From Hibiscus mutabilis (lineage: Eukaryota > Streptophyta > Magnoliopsida > Malvales > Malvaceae): a stretch of 64,000 nucleotides of DNA. Below the pieces are notes generated by a model. The model had not been told where the DNA came from. It ran no database searches and saw only the letters and a list, made by a program, of their open reading frames with translations. Location of the stretch: NCBI GenBank assembly GCA_019671005.1, contig CM033718.1:37599826-37663825 (forward strand), given 5' to 3'. How positions within the stretch are numbered: the first letter of the stretch is position 1; every line of letters begins with the position of its first letter. Positions 34,045 to 47,008 of this stretch are shown one piece after another. The translations under genes and the position numbers were made by a program.

Positions 34045-37000
34045 AGATCCTAATAGCACATGATGGAGAACAAGACACCATAGATTGCTTAGTTAGACAA
34101 TCAAATCTTTCGTTAATACTTTACCCAATTGTTCGAACTCATATTTGGAAAGCAAGTTAATTCTTTAAATCACTTCCAATTACTTTATTCAAGCAAACAA
34201 GGCTATATCTACTGGACATCGAACCAACTATAGGTACTTACCCAATTTAAATAATATATTGCATGAAATTTGAATTGTCCTTAGGTCAAATTATAGTGAT
34301 ATATTATGTAGTCCAATACAATAATGATATAAATATAAACTTTTAATCTTTTACACAACAAGGTGCTGACTTATGACTTAAATCTTAGCCAAGCATGTAA
34401 ACAATGTTCAATTTTTATTGTCAAATCAACAAGTATCTAGTAAGCCATTGTTTATCATCCTAAACGGCTAGAGACCATTCACGAGATCATATTCTCATAA
34501 CTGTGTAACTTGGGACCTTCCGATTATTGTGTAATAACAACTTAAACATTCAAATACTACTCGGTTATCATACTAACCACAGTAATAAGGCATAAAGACT
34601 CGTCTACAACAGTGGAAATCTCTCAATATATTTATATATAGCATAATTTAATCATCAAGCAAGTATTTAATACATCTTCATAAATTCATAGCAAACAACC
34701 TTCTAAAACTTTAAATCACAGCATGTCAAATTAATTCACTAAGTAACATGTGCATAACAGACCATTAGTTCCACAAGAAACATGGCAATTCAACTTAATT
34801 ATAAACCGCTCTTAATGGTAAACAAGTTTCAAACAAATCAAAATAACCATAACATGATCATCAAAAACATTTGAATTCTTTTAACTTAGTTTAACTAATC
34901 ATGCAGGCTTTCAATTTCTATTTTCGTCAAAGCATAGCCAACAAACAAACAAAAAGCATAATGACCCCATTTACAAATCAGGATCCATATAGCAATCAAT
35001 AATCATGTTAGTTACTACAATTCTATTACAAATGCAATATGCCACCATTCTAGGAGTTTGAAGAAAGGCATAAATAACAATGGAATCTTTACGGTGTGAC
35101 TTGCAACCTTTTTTACACGAACAACTCAAATGATTATTATTATAACCTTCAAATACATGGAAATGAATGCATTAGGCTTACATAGCCAAAGTGAGGTAGA
35201 AATTTTGAAATGGCAATACAAAATGCTAATGATGATATATGTAAAGATTAGGAATTCAAGTACAATTTAGCAGTTGATATTTATCGTTAATCTTAGTGTA
35301 ATCAAGACATTGATCATTGGAAGCTTAGTCGAAGTTCATAGTCTTTTCAAGTCTTAATAACATTTCTTTCATAGTTTTCAGCTGAATTCATTTGAACTTC
35401 TTCATGAACTTATCAAAGTTCATAACATTTCCTTTTGAGTCTTATCAAGCTTTTTAGAGTTCTTGTCATAACTTGACAAAGTCCCTAATAGAGTTTTTCA
35501 AAGTTTATAACAGATTTCTTTCAAAATTCATGTCTTTAAAATTGTTTTGCCTTGGATCACATTTGGTCATAAGTAGCACTGGTCCGTGTTTGACCATATT
35601 TGTCCATGTTACACATAGCTCAAAGCACATAACAATGGCTAGTGTCAAAAACATAACAATCCTAACTTCTCAACTATCCAACCAAACTGTCGCCAATCAT
35701 ATCCATATAATGGGTCGTCACACGAGCCAAAGCTTATGGACCGTAGTCCCCGATTATACCATGTACTATGCCAAAGTGTCCAAGGGCTTCCATTAAATAG
35801 GCAACTTAGGTATTTTACACCTTGAAGATTAGAAGGTATCTAATGATATAAGTAATCTTTCTTTCTTCTTTTTCTTAATAACTTATAGCTTAAGAAGGAC
35901 TTTTAGTTCCTTAATGTATATAAGTTCTTATAACTTTAAAGCTTGTGTTTGTTTCTTTTATGACATACTTATAAAGAGTTTAGAGTTTGATACTGAATTT
36001 TAAGCAAAGCTCATATATCTATGTATGTACTTTAATTCAATAGTCTCGAAACATCACATCATAGCATACAATACATCCATGATGCACATGCAACACATAT
36101 CTTATCCATGATGTTTACTATTTCAAAATGAATGTAACCCAACCCATGTGCTCTAATTGAGTCTTATGCGCAAATGAATGTATTTCGAACTTAACACATC
36201 AAATAACATACATTAGGGCGACACTGTGTCAACCCAAATGTAAAAACTACACTCACCTCTTATCCTGAAGTTACGGGATACCTGAATCCATAATTATCCC
36301 TAGCTTCCAACTAATTGTTTTCTTCTACTCTTCCTTATCATAATGTGTACGTCATACAAAAAACAAGAAGTCATAATAATCAATTCAATTCATTCAATTC
36401 ACAAAACGGCCCCTTTAAGTTTTATATCAATGCAAAACAATCCCAAATATAGATATACATATACACATGCTTAAAACAATTCCATATGTTTCCCATACTT
36501 TCAAATCAGCCTCCCATTCTTACATATACATTCTTATATCCCAAAATAGTGCTATGTCTTTAGATACTCAAAAACAATCCACGAATTTTCATACATGCCC
36601 AAAATAGTCCTATTTACACATAAATATACATACATATACACAAAACAATCTATTTGATTTCATACATACACAAAACATCCCTTATAGATGCAAGAAGAGT
36701 CCTTAATTGTTTCATTACATGTCAAAACAGTCAAAAAATTCACACGTGCACACATATATATTTAAATCAATCCAACATTTATTCTCATGTATCAGAACAA
36801 TCTAGAATTCACATGTTCACACACACATGTATATTCAAGTTAGTCTAGCATGTATTCTCATGTATCAAAATAATCCATGATATATATATATATATATACT
36901 CAAAATAGTGCTATTAAGATTTCAAAACTGTCCAATTTTGATACAAAAATAGTCTCGTTTTAGTTTGCATGGCAACCCTTCTATTAAGCTTTCAAAATTG

Positions 37001-38018
37001 TCCAATTTTGATGCAAAATAGTCTTGCTTTAATTTGCAAAACAACTTTCTATTAAACACACTATGACAACTCTTACTTATTGCAAAAACAGTCCATATAC
37101 ATATATATACATATACGAAATAGCCCCCTTTTAGTTTAGTTACTCAAAAATAGCCACTATTCTAGATTAAAGAATCTATCCATTTTTTATCAAGACAACC
37201 CCTTTGAAAAATCTTTTAATTACACAAATTAGTCCCAGAACTTTATCAACACACACTATATTTCAGCTTATAAAATTAGTCCACATTTATTTCTGACAAC
37301 AACCTCTAAGTGAAATATCTTAATTCACAACCATCTAGAACCCATTATTATCAAACAAGGTGACCAGATTCACAATTCAAGTGTAATCTACAAAATTTAC
37401 TCATACAAGGACCCAATCGAACAATCAAATTATTTCGATAACATTACGACTCCATAACAGCAACTTGACTTTCAAAATTGCATTTGCAAAATCACAAAAA
37501 CAGGGAAATTAAACATGTATACTATTTGAATGATTTAACATTTCATGATATAGATTCGTTGCTTTCAACTAGAATTTTCTCAAACAAATACATATCAAAC
37601 ATGATCATTCCAACATGAATTCAATTCATATAAATCAACCATGCAAGAATCCCTTCAACCAGTTTTTAAATCCCAAAAATTCATCACAAAACCAAGATTG
37701 AAACTTAAGCTTTATCTAATTCCAAGGGAAGGAATAGCTTCTTACCTTATAAATCCAACAGCTCGGTTCAAAACTTTTAAATTGATTCATGAATTGATGC
37801 AAGAATCCACATGCTATCAAGACAATATTGACTTTAATTTATAAACATTTATTTTTTACAGACTCATTAGCTTGTTAATTCTAAAATAGATTCGACATCT
37901 ATCCATTCAAAATCAATGTGAGAGAAGTAACTTAAGCATTAAGAAACTTCTTGGACTTGATAGCATGCTAGATACAATATGAAACATTTAGCATAATCCA
38001 AATTTCATTAATAAGGTA
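34045..38018 (-). repeat. C tandem unit 2 (3974 bp), chimera of units 3 and 1
   Basis: Starts AGATCCTAATAGCAC. Up to about 35530 it shares diagnostic bases with unit 3 and not unit 1 (AAATAATATATTG, GGTGCTGAC, TATTCTCATAAC, CCGATTATTG). From about 35700 to its end it is nearly identical to unit 1, with only scattered changes mainly in homopolymers, and unlike unit 3. Confidence 0.88.
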
Positions 38019-40142
38019 AGATCCTAATAGCACATGATGGAGAACAAGACACCATAGATTGCTTAGTTAGACAATCAAATCTTTCGTTAATACTTTACCC
38101 AATTGTTCGAACTCATATTTGGAAAGCAAGTTAATTCTTTAAATCACTTCCAATTACTTTATTCAAGCAAACAAGGCTATATCTACTGGACATCGAACCA
38201 ACTATAGGTACTTACCCAATTTAAATAATATATTGCATGAAATTTGAATTGTCCCTAGGTCAAATTATAGTGATATATTATGTAGTCCAATACAATAATG
38301 ATATACATATAAACTTTTAATCTTTTACACAACAAGGTGCTGACTTATGACTTAAATCTTAGCCAAGCATGTAAACAATGTTCAGTTTTTTATTGTCAAA
38401 TCAACAAGTATCTAGTAAGCCATTGTTTATCATCCTAAACGGCTAGAGACCATTCACGAGATCATATTCTCATAACTGTGTAACTTGGGACCTTCCGATT
38501 ATTGTGTAATAACAACTTAAACATTCAAATACTACTCGGTTATCATACTAACCACAGTAATAAGGCATAATGACTCGTCTACAACAGTGGAAATCTCTCA
38601 ATATGTTATATATAGCATAATTTAATCATCAAGCAAGTATTTAATACATCTCATAAATTCATAGCAAACAACCTTCTAAAACTTTATATCACAGCATGTC
38701 AAATTAATTCACTAAGTAACATGTGCATAACAGACCATTAGTTCCACAAGAAACATGGCAATTCAACTTAATTATAAACCGCTCTTATGTTAAACAAGTT
38801 TCAAACAAATCAAAATAACCATAACATGATCATCACAAACATTTGAATTCTTTTTTAACTTAGTTTAACTAATCATGCAGGCTTTCGAATTCAATTTTCG
38901 TCAAAGCATAGCCAACAAGCAAACAAAGAGCATAATGAGCCATTTACAAATCAGGATCCATATAGCAATCAATAATCATGTGAGTTACTACAATTCTATT
39001 ACATATGCAACATGCCACCATTCTAGGAGTTCTGAAGAAAGGCATAAATAACAATGGAATCTTTACGGTGTGACTTGCAACCTTTTTACACGAACAACTC
39101 AAGGATTATTATTGTAACCTTCAAATACATGGAAATGAATGCATTAGGCTTACATAGCCTAAGTGAGGTAGAAACTTTGAAATGGCAATACAAAATGCTA
39201 ATGATGATATATGTAAAGATTAGGAATTCAAGTACAATTTAGCAGTTGATATTTATGCGTTAATCTTAGTGTAATCAAGACATTGATCATTGGAAGCTTA
39301 GTCGAAGTTCATAGTCTTTTCAAGTCTTAATAACATTTCTTTCAGAATTTTAGCTGAATTCATTTGAATTCTTCATGAACTTATCAAAGTTCATAACATT
39401 TCCTTTTGAGTCTTATCAAGCTTTTAGAGTTCTTGTCATAACTTGACAAAGTCCCTAATAGAGTTTTTCAAAGTTTTAACAGATTTCTTTCAAAATTCAT
39501 GTCTTTAAAATCTTTTGCCTTGGATAACATTGGTCATAAGTAGCACTGGTTCGTGTTTGATCGTATTTGTCCGGGTTACACATAGCTCAAAGCACCTAGC
39601 AATGGCTAGTGTTGGGAACATAACAATCCTAACTTCTCAACTATCCAACTAAACTGTCGCCAATCTCCTTATCACCTCCCCCTGTTACCTCCTACTATCG
39701 CCAATATATCACATATAATGGGTCCTCACCTGAGCTGTAGCTCATAGACCGTAGTCCCTGAATTATACCATGTGCTATGCCAATGTGTCCAAGGACTTCC
39801 ATTGAATAGGCAACTTAGGTATTTTACCCCTTAAAGATTAGAAGGTATCTGTTGCGCGTAATAAGTGCTACGCAAATGTGCAAGTATACACGTCGCAAGT
39901 TATAGTATAAAAGATATCGTCTCCACAGGGATTGCTGCCACTTCAAGAATCTAGTCTCTTGCACTGTAAAAAGTAAAAACACAAGTAAAGGATTATAGAA
40001 GTTTTAACTAATAGCTAGTCTAGAAAGCAATTAAGTAAATGAAAAGATGAGATCGAATGAGAGAGAGATAGGCCAGGTTATCGTGAGTTGAGGTGTGATA
40101 GCCGATTGGATCGTTTTGGTAAAAGAGTGCACGGGCAACTCA

Positions 40143-40205
40143 GTTGCCGTGGCAACTTGCACAACAGGGTTGCCTTGGCAACTAATCGATGGTTGCCTGG
40201 GCAAC
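40143..40205. repeat. Palindrome cluster GTTGCC-NN-GGCAAC in LTR F, left (three copies)
   Basis: 40143-40156 (centre GT), 40169-40182 (centre TT), 40192-40205 (centre TG). All three have perfect 6-bp arms, spaced 26 and 23 bases start to start. Confidence 0.9.
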
Positions 40206-41085
40206 TACTTGGGCGTCTGGGCAGCAACCTTCAAGGTTCGGCAGAGCGTTCTTCAATGGTTTCTTCTTATCCCTAAGTCGAAACTCTAGCTACTTGTGCA
40301 TGCCTTGATAATACATTCCTGCGTGAATCAAGGGTGAACAACAACCAATCTTGCGCTCCTCTTAGCCGTTGAAATCCTTAACTTATTCCTAAGCCGGATT
40401 AATCTTCACCATCATTGGATTGAATAAAGATCATATTCATTCGTTTCTTGAATCTAACTCTCCCGATATTAGATAAATAGATGAAATCACGAGTTCCTCT
40501 CCCAATTCACTCGCAAACAAGAATGAGAACCAAGAATGAATAAACCTTGAAATAGAAAAGTGCAAACTCTTATTACCTAAACAAAAACCAATAGTTTCTC
40601 ACAACCACAAAACACAATAACCATAGCCAAGTAGATTTAGTTCATGACTACGTTCCAGAGAAACACAAGATAAATAATCCCTAGCATGAACCCAATCGAA
40701 CAAGGAAGAAAAGATGAAGCTTGTCGAAAATCCCTTGCCCTAGATGCTTGCCGAAAATTCCCCTTGCTTCCTCTCTTGGACCTGTCGAAATTTGCCCTAA
40801 TGCTCTCTCTCCCAAGTTGTCGAAATCTCCTTGCTATTTATAGGGCTAGGCCAAAGTCCTTCTTTGATGAGGAGTTTGAGTTGGAATTAAATTATCTTTA
40901 AAGAATATAATTATTTATTATAATTTTATTCCTATTAGAACTTATCCTATCTTCTTGAAATTTAATTCTTCTTTAATCTCTGCATGGCAATCAAATTCCT
41001 TTGGGCTTGGGCCTTGCTCCATGTCATCTTGGGCTTGTAAAGTCATTAATTTCGACATCCCTATTGCATTTTCTCTTTGTCGACA

Positions 41086-41158
41086 ATTGCCATGGCAACT
41101 AGCTCGGCGTCTCCTTCATGCGTTGCCCTGGAAACTAGCTCGGCATTGCTTTGGCAAG
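41086..41158. repeat. Palindrome cluster GTTGCC-NN-GGCAAC in LTR F, right (three copies)
   Basis: ATTGCCATGGCAAC (41086-41099), GTTGCCCTGGAAAC (41122-41135) and ATTGCTTTGGCAAG (41145-41158). They are interleaved with two AACTAGCTCGGC words. Confidence 0.85.
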
Positions 41159-43328
41159 TGATCCTGCACATATACACACAAAGCACTCCAAAGCAGCATC
41201 TTTTCCACAAAAACTACCAAGTTAAGTAATCAAGCTCAACGATGGAAGGAAACATGGATTAATGCATGAATGGCTAACTATGCAACTAATATGAGCCTAA
41301 GTCTAACAATAATATGAGTAAAAAGGGTAAGAAAAATAGTACTTTTGAACACTTATCAGTATCTTATGATATAAGTAATATTTCTTGCTTCTTTTCTTAA
41401 TAACTTATAGCTTATGAAAGACTTTTGTTCCTTAAAGTATCTAAGTTTTTATAACTTTAAAGCTTGTGTTCGTTTATTTTATAACATACTTATAAAGTGT
41501 TTAGAGTTTGATACTGAATTTTAAGCAAAGCTCATATATATATGTATGTACTTTAATTCAATAGTCTCAAAACATCACATCATAGCATACAATACATCCA
41601 TGATGCATATGCAACACATATCTTATCCGTGATGTTTACTATTTCAAAATGAATGTAACCCAACCCATGTGCTCTAATTGAGCCTTATGCAAAGATGAAT
41701 GCATTTCGAACTTAACACATCATATAACATAGATTAGGACGACACTGTGTCAACCTGAATGTAAAAACTACACTCACCTCTTATCCTGAAATTACGAGAT
41801 ACCTGAATCCATAATTATCCCTAGCTTCCAACTAACTCCTTTCTCCTACTCTTCCTTATCATAATGTGTACATCATACATAAATAAGATGTCATTATAAT
41901 CAATTCAATTCATTCGATTCACAAAACAGCCCCTTTAACTTTTATATCAATGCAAAACAATCCCAAATATGGATATACATATACACATGCTTAAAACAAT
42001 TCCATATGTTTCCCATACTTTCAAATCAGCCTTCTATTCTCACATATACATTCTTATATCCCAACACAGTCCCCTATCTTTAGATACTCAAAAATAGTCC
42101 ATGAACTTTCATACATGCCTGAAATAGTCCTATTTACACGCATATATACATACATATACACAAAACAATCTACTTGATTTCATACATACACAAAACAACC
42201 CTTATAGATGCAGGAACAGTCCTTAATTGTTTCCTTACATGTCAAAACAGTCAAAAAATTCACATGTTCGCACATATATATTCAAATCAGTCCAACATTT
42301 ATTCTCATGTATTAGAACAGTCTAGAATTCACATGTTCACACACATATATATTCAAGTCAGTCCAGCATGTATTCTCATGTATCAAAACAGTCCATGATA
42401 TATATATATATATAAGTATACTTAAAATAGTCCTATTAAGTGTTCAAAACAGTCCAATTTTGATACAAAAACAGTCTCGTTTTAGTTTGCAAGATAGCCT
42501 TTCTATTAAGCTCTAAAAACTGTCCAATTTTGATACAAAATAGTCTTGCTTTAATTTGCAAAATAGCTTTCTATTAAACATACAATGACAACGCTTACTT
42601 ATTGCAAAAATAGTCCATATACATATACATATACGAAATAGCCCCTATTTAGTTTAATTACTCAAAATAGCCCCTTTCTAGATTAAAGAATATAGCCGTT
42701 TTTTTATTAAGAAGACCCCTTTGAAAATTATTTAATTACACAAATTAGTCCCATAACTTTATCAACCCACACTATATTTTAACTTATCAAATTAGTCCAC
42801 ATTTATTTCTGACAACAACCTCTAAGTGAAATATCTTAATTCACAACCATTTGGAACCCATTATTATCAAACAAGGTGACCACATTCACAATTCAAGTGT
42901 AATCTACAAAATTTACTCATACAAGGACCCAATCGAACAATCAAATTATTTCGATAACATTAGGACCATAATAGCAACTTGACTTTCAAAACCGCATTTG
43001 CAAAATCACAAAAAGCATGGAAATTAAACATGTACACTATTTGCATTATCTAACATTTCATGATATAGATTCGTTACTTTCAACTAGAATTTTCTCAAAC
43101 AAATACATATCAAACATGATCATTCCAACATGAATTCAATTCATATAAGTCAGCCATGCAAGAAACACCTTCAACTAGTTTTTAAATCCCAAAAATTCCT
43201 AACAAAACCAAGATTGAAACTTAAGCATTAGCTAATTCCAAGGCAAGGAATAGCTTCTTACCATATAAATCCAGCAGCCCGATTCAAAAATTTTAAATTG
43301 ATTCAAGAATTGAATTCCAAAAGAAACT

Positions 43329-46300
43329 TGTAACACCCTAAACCTGGCCTAGGAAGGTTACCACTATCTAAGCTATTGACTAATTGAATTACGTGCTAAT
43401 CAAATTGAATGAATAATGAGCTAATAGTGAGAATTAGAAAGAAGGAGACTAAATTAGAAAGGGACCAAAATGAATATATAATGGAAATGCATGATTGCAT
43501 GGTAAAATTAAATTAGATTGTGGACAATCCACATGTCCCCCTAACTATAGCATGACCAGCCACTTAGGTTAAACTCCATCTTCTTCAATAGTTCTTCAAA
43601 CCTAAAACACCATTGAAGGAAAGAGAGAGAAGGAGAAAAAGCTTCTTAGATTATCTTCAGTTCATATTTCTTGTTGAGATTTGATCAAATTAGCTTAGGA
43701 GAAGGTAAAATGCTTGATTCCTCACTGCAATTAAATGCTTGAATCTTGAATTAGTGATATGCTTGTTACCTAATTCGAATAGGATGATTGTTATGCATGT
43801 TGAAATGATGTTTGCTTCTAATGGTCCTTGAAATTGTGTGTGTTATTAATCAAATTGCTAAAGAGACGAGTATGAGTTGCTAGAAATTGAGAATAGGGGT
43901 CATGGTTGAAACTAGTTTCGATTAGAGACTGTTTTGCTAGATGAAAATGTGTAAACATGCTTAATTGTATATGATGCCCTATTTTGATCACATTGACAGG
44001 TTAATTGGACTGACCTAGACATTTAAGAACATGAAAATAAGTTGAATTATAATGTTAGAATCTTGTTTAGATTAATTATGAAGCTAGAAGCTTAACCTAG
44101 TGTAATCTGCCCAGAATACTCTGTTATGGGCAGTAACTTTGAAAAAATCACCATAAATTGTATAAATGGAATTTAAGGCTGAAAAATACGGATAGTGCCT
44201 TAACATGTCTAAATTCATTAGGAGAAAACAGAACTTAATTCTAGATTGTAAATTGCCCTGTCTTTAAGCTAAAAACTGTATTAATTGGAAAAGGATTAAA
44301 ATGCAAGGCCTATATGGTTAGAAAGAAAATTAAGTTATCTTTCCAAAAGTGTATACTATTTGAAATTCCGACATACGGAATGAATGTTATGCATGTTTAA
44401 CTGAGCAGAGTACAAGCTGCCTCGTAGCAGCAGTTTAGGAATTGTGACAGTTTTGTAAACTGTTTTGCAAACAGTTTTGGGACAGTTTAGTTGCTGCCCT
44501 GTTTTGCCTTAATATGGAATGTATTCAGTTTGGTAATGTGCATTAAGGTGTGTATATGAATATGCTATATGTTTTGTATATATAATGTATTAACCTTGCT
44601 GCCATATTGAATGACTTTGTGATTACATGTTTTGACCTTGTTCTATCTATGTGATTTACTAGAGCAAGAAGAGGACTTTGGAGAAGGATCTAAAGTCGAG
44701 CATTCAAGGGACAAGCAAAAAGGAATAGTCTTTCGAGACTAGCTAGCTTGGGGAGTTTTGTGAGTGTAGTTTATTCTAGAGTTAGGACTAGGTCCTAACT
44801 AAAGCAAGCATGTCTAAATTCTTGAATTGTTAAATTGGACTTAATAGGATCTTGACCTAATAAGGGAAGTCTGAAATAAGATAATACATGAAACTTGACT
44901 ACATCCTTGAAGTGTTGTATAAATAGAATGCTAGCATGTATATGTGGTAACATTGATGCTTGTATGTATGACATGGTATTGTGACCAATTGCTTAAACGG
45001 AATGCTTGATGTGCTAGCTTAGATGATGCAATAAACACTTGAAATGATGAGTTATGGCTCTATTGGCCTAAGGGCTTAATACATGTATACACTTACCATA
45101 CAATACTCGAAATGACTCTCGAAAAAGATAATGCTTGAAATGAACTTGTACACTTGAATGATACATGATCTTGAACTTGAAAAGCTTGAAATCTTTGAAT
45201 AAATGAATTATAATCAAACAACCCTAGTTGCTAGTTGAATAGGTAGAAGGCCATGCCTTAGAGTCTAGAGCTCATTGTGTCAGGGTGGACTACAGTCCAG
45301 GGCTAAGGCCCCTAATTGTCGACAGACGAAGGGTACGTATTTGGTCTTTAGCAATAATAGGAGGGTTGACCAGTACCACGGTACATATTGTGGCGACAGT
45401 TGGTTGGAGACTCGATTACCTAGACAAACTATGAACCAAGGAGTGTGTTAAAAAGGTAATAAATGAGCTAATAAGTATGAATAGCTTGATCACTTGTCAT
45501 GTAAGCATGAATTGCTTAATTTCTTGTTATGTAAGCATGAATTGCTTGACTACTTGATATGTGACCATGAATAGATTGATTACTTGAAATGGAATAAGCA
45601 TGAAATTATGATTCATTGTCTCTTACTTCTTATGCTATTCGAATGCCTTGAAATCCTTAGCTAGGATCATTCTTGACTAATTAACACTTAATTTGATATA
45701 ACAACTAGTTAGAACTAGTTACTACCTCACTAAGTACATTCTTGTACTTATCACTCTTGTTTTCATCCTTCACAACTACAGGATAAAGGATTCGATCATT
45801 GCTTGATCATGAAGCCTGATTTTTTGAGCTCGGAGCAAGACACAAGCATAGCTAAAGTATGGTTCATACTTGGTTTGTATTTCTCCTAGTTGGTGGCACC
45901 TATGCATGTATATGTAGCTAAGACTAGACCATGCATCTTGTTTGTTTTGGGAGGATTGTATGTATGCATGAACATGGCTACTTGATGTTTCGAGTACTTG
46001 TATATATATGCTCTTGTATGGGCCTTCCATGTTGAGAACATAGTTGTTAAGACTAAAGTATGTAATGAACCCAAATTATATGTAATGGAAAGGTAGTTTG
46101 CTGTGCATATGTGTATATATTGAATGATTCAAAGTAATTGATCTAGCCTATTGTGCCATTCAAATGCCTTGTAAAATTATATAGTCACTTGTGTGAATAT
46201 ACCATGTTGTGGGTGTTTTTATATGTTTGTATGGTAAATGTCGAATGGTAAGGCTTGGCATATGGCTTGTTTGGAGACAAGATACGTGCAATTGTATGTT

Positions 46301-46621
46301 CAAATGATCATGTTTAGTAAATTTAGGTATAAAATGTTACATGTATCAATCTAAGAAACAATAAAATGAAATGGAAGCATGTTTACTCACTTAGGCTATT
46401 TGAATGTTAGTGTATGATGATGTTAATTGAAATGTTGAAGTAGTAACCTGTAATGACTTATAAACAAATTTGAGATTGCTTGCATGTTAAGTTATGAATG
46501 CTTGGTTGCTTGCTAGTTAAGTAACTCACCTAATAAGGAGGAGCTAACCTTTCCTTGCCTCGTCCTTGCTTGGTAACGCTCCCAAACCGGTTTGCTACTA
46601 ACCTAGGGTAGGGGTGTTACA
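43329..46621 (+). mobile_element. Solo LTR D, Tekay-like
   Basis: 3293 bp, TGTAACACCCTAAACCTGGC...GGGGTGTTACA, flanked by perfect AAACT duplications (43324-43328 and 46622-46626). Landmarks such as GTGAGTGTAGT appear in reverse compared with B, C and G, so its orientation is opposite (plus). No gag-pol inside. Confidence 0.9.
45477..45599. repeat. 30-bp tandem repeat in LTR D (four units)
   Basis: Units start ATGAAT(A/T)GCTTGA at 45477, 45507, 45537 and 45567. The fourth is 33 bp and most diverged. Confidence 0.8.
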
Positions 46622-47008
46622 AAACTCCGTAGCTCTATCTCGATACTTGAGAATTCAGTTTTTCTTTAGAGAGAAGAAGAAGATGATAGCCACATTTTGG
46701 GTTATCTTTACCTCAATTATCGTGACCCCCCTTAACAAAAGTTTTCTTATAATGGTGACAAGTGTACAAGTCCTTTGACTTGTAATTCTTTAGCATGCAA
46801 AGCTAGATTTTACTAGTTTCAGTTTTAATCCATTCTTTAATGGTTAGCAAAATTTTCAAGCTTAATAGTTTAGTCTTTAAACTATTTAACTGTCCATAAT
46901 TTCAATTTGATCCTAAAATACTTAATTATACTAATAGATGATAGATCAAATGCAATTTATTGTCGATTCCAAGTAGAATTACTTCTAGGCTAGATTTGGG
47001 GTATTACA

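Larger units (their letters stand above)
39850..41358 (-). mobile_element. Solo LTR F, Athila/Tat type
   Basis: 1509 bp, TGTTGCGCG...ACTTATCA, flanked by perfect GTATC duplications (39845-39849 and 41359-41363); units 1 and 2 show the empty site. The left part (AAGTATACACG, ATATCGTCTCCACAGGGATT) is a Tat/Athila U5 in reverse, so orientation is minus. No gag-pol. Small ORFs inside (for example 40686-40901) look incidental. Carries six GTTGCC-NN-GGCAAC-like palindromes. Confidence 0.92.
38019..47008 (-). repeat. C tandem unit 3, interrupted by solo LTRs F and D, with true LTR end
   Basis: Unit 3 is made of 38019-39849, 41359-43328 and 46622-47008. It ends GGGGTATTACA at 47008, where Ogre protease coding resumes at once, so this is the real outer edge of the C insertion (LTR start on the minus strand, TGTAATACCCC). 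After about 43310 its sequence differs from units 1 and 2. No internal (gag-pol) part of the C element exists here. Confidence 0.82.

Noticed and set aside
35473..35796. 107-residue ORF in C unit 2
   Set aside because: Frame broken by small indels in units 1 and 3; noncoding LTR sequence.
33666..37844. Identical 67-residue ORFs at 33666-33869 and 37641-37844
   Set aside because: Identity reflects the duplicated C unit (units 1 and 2); unit 3 does not keep the frame, and there is no sign of a gene.
30081..38018. Centromeric satellite
   Set aside because: Only three units of ~4 kb with LTR landmarks and a real LTR end at 47008; not a satellite monomer.
40686..41161. Two ORFs of about 70 residues in solo LTR F
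   Set aside because: Lie inside an LTR with no similarity I recognise.
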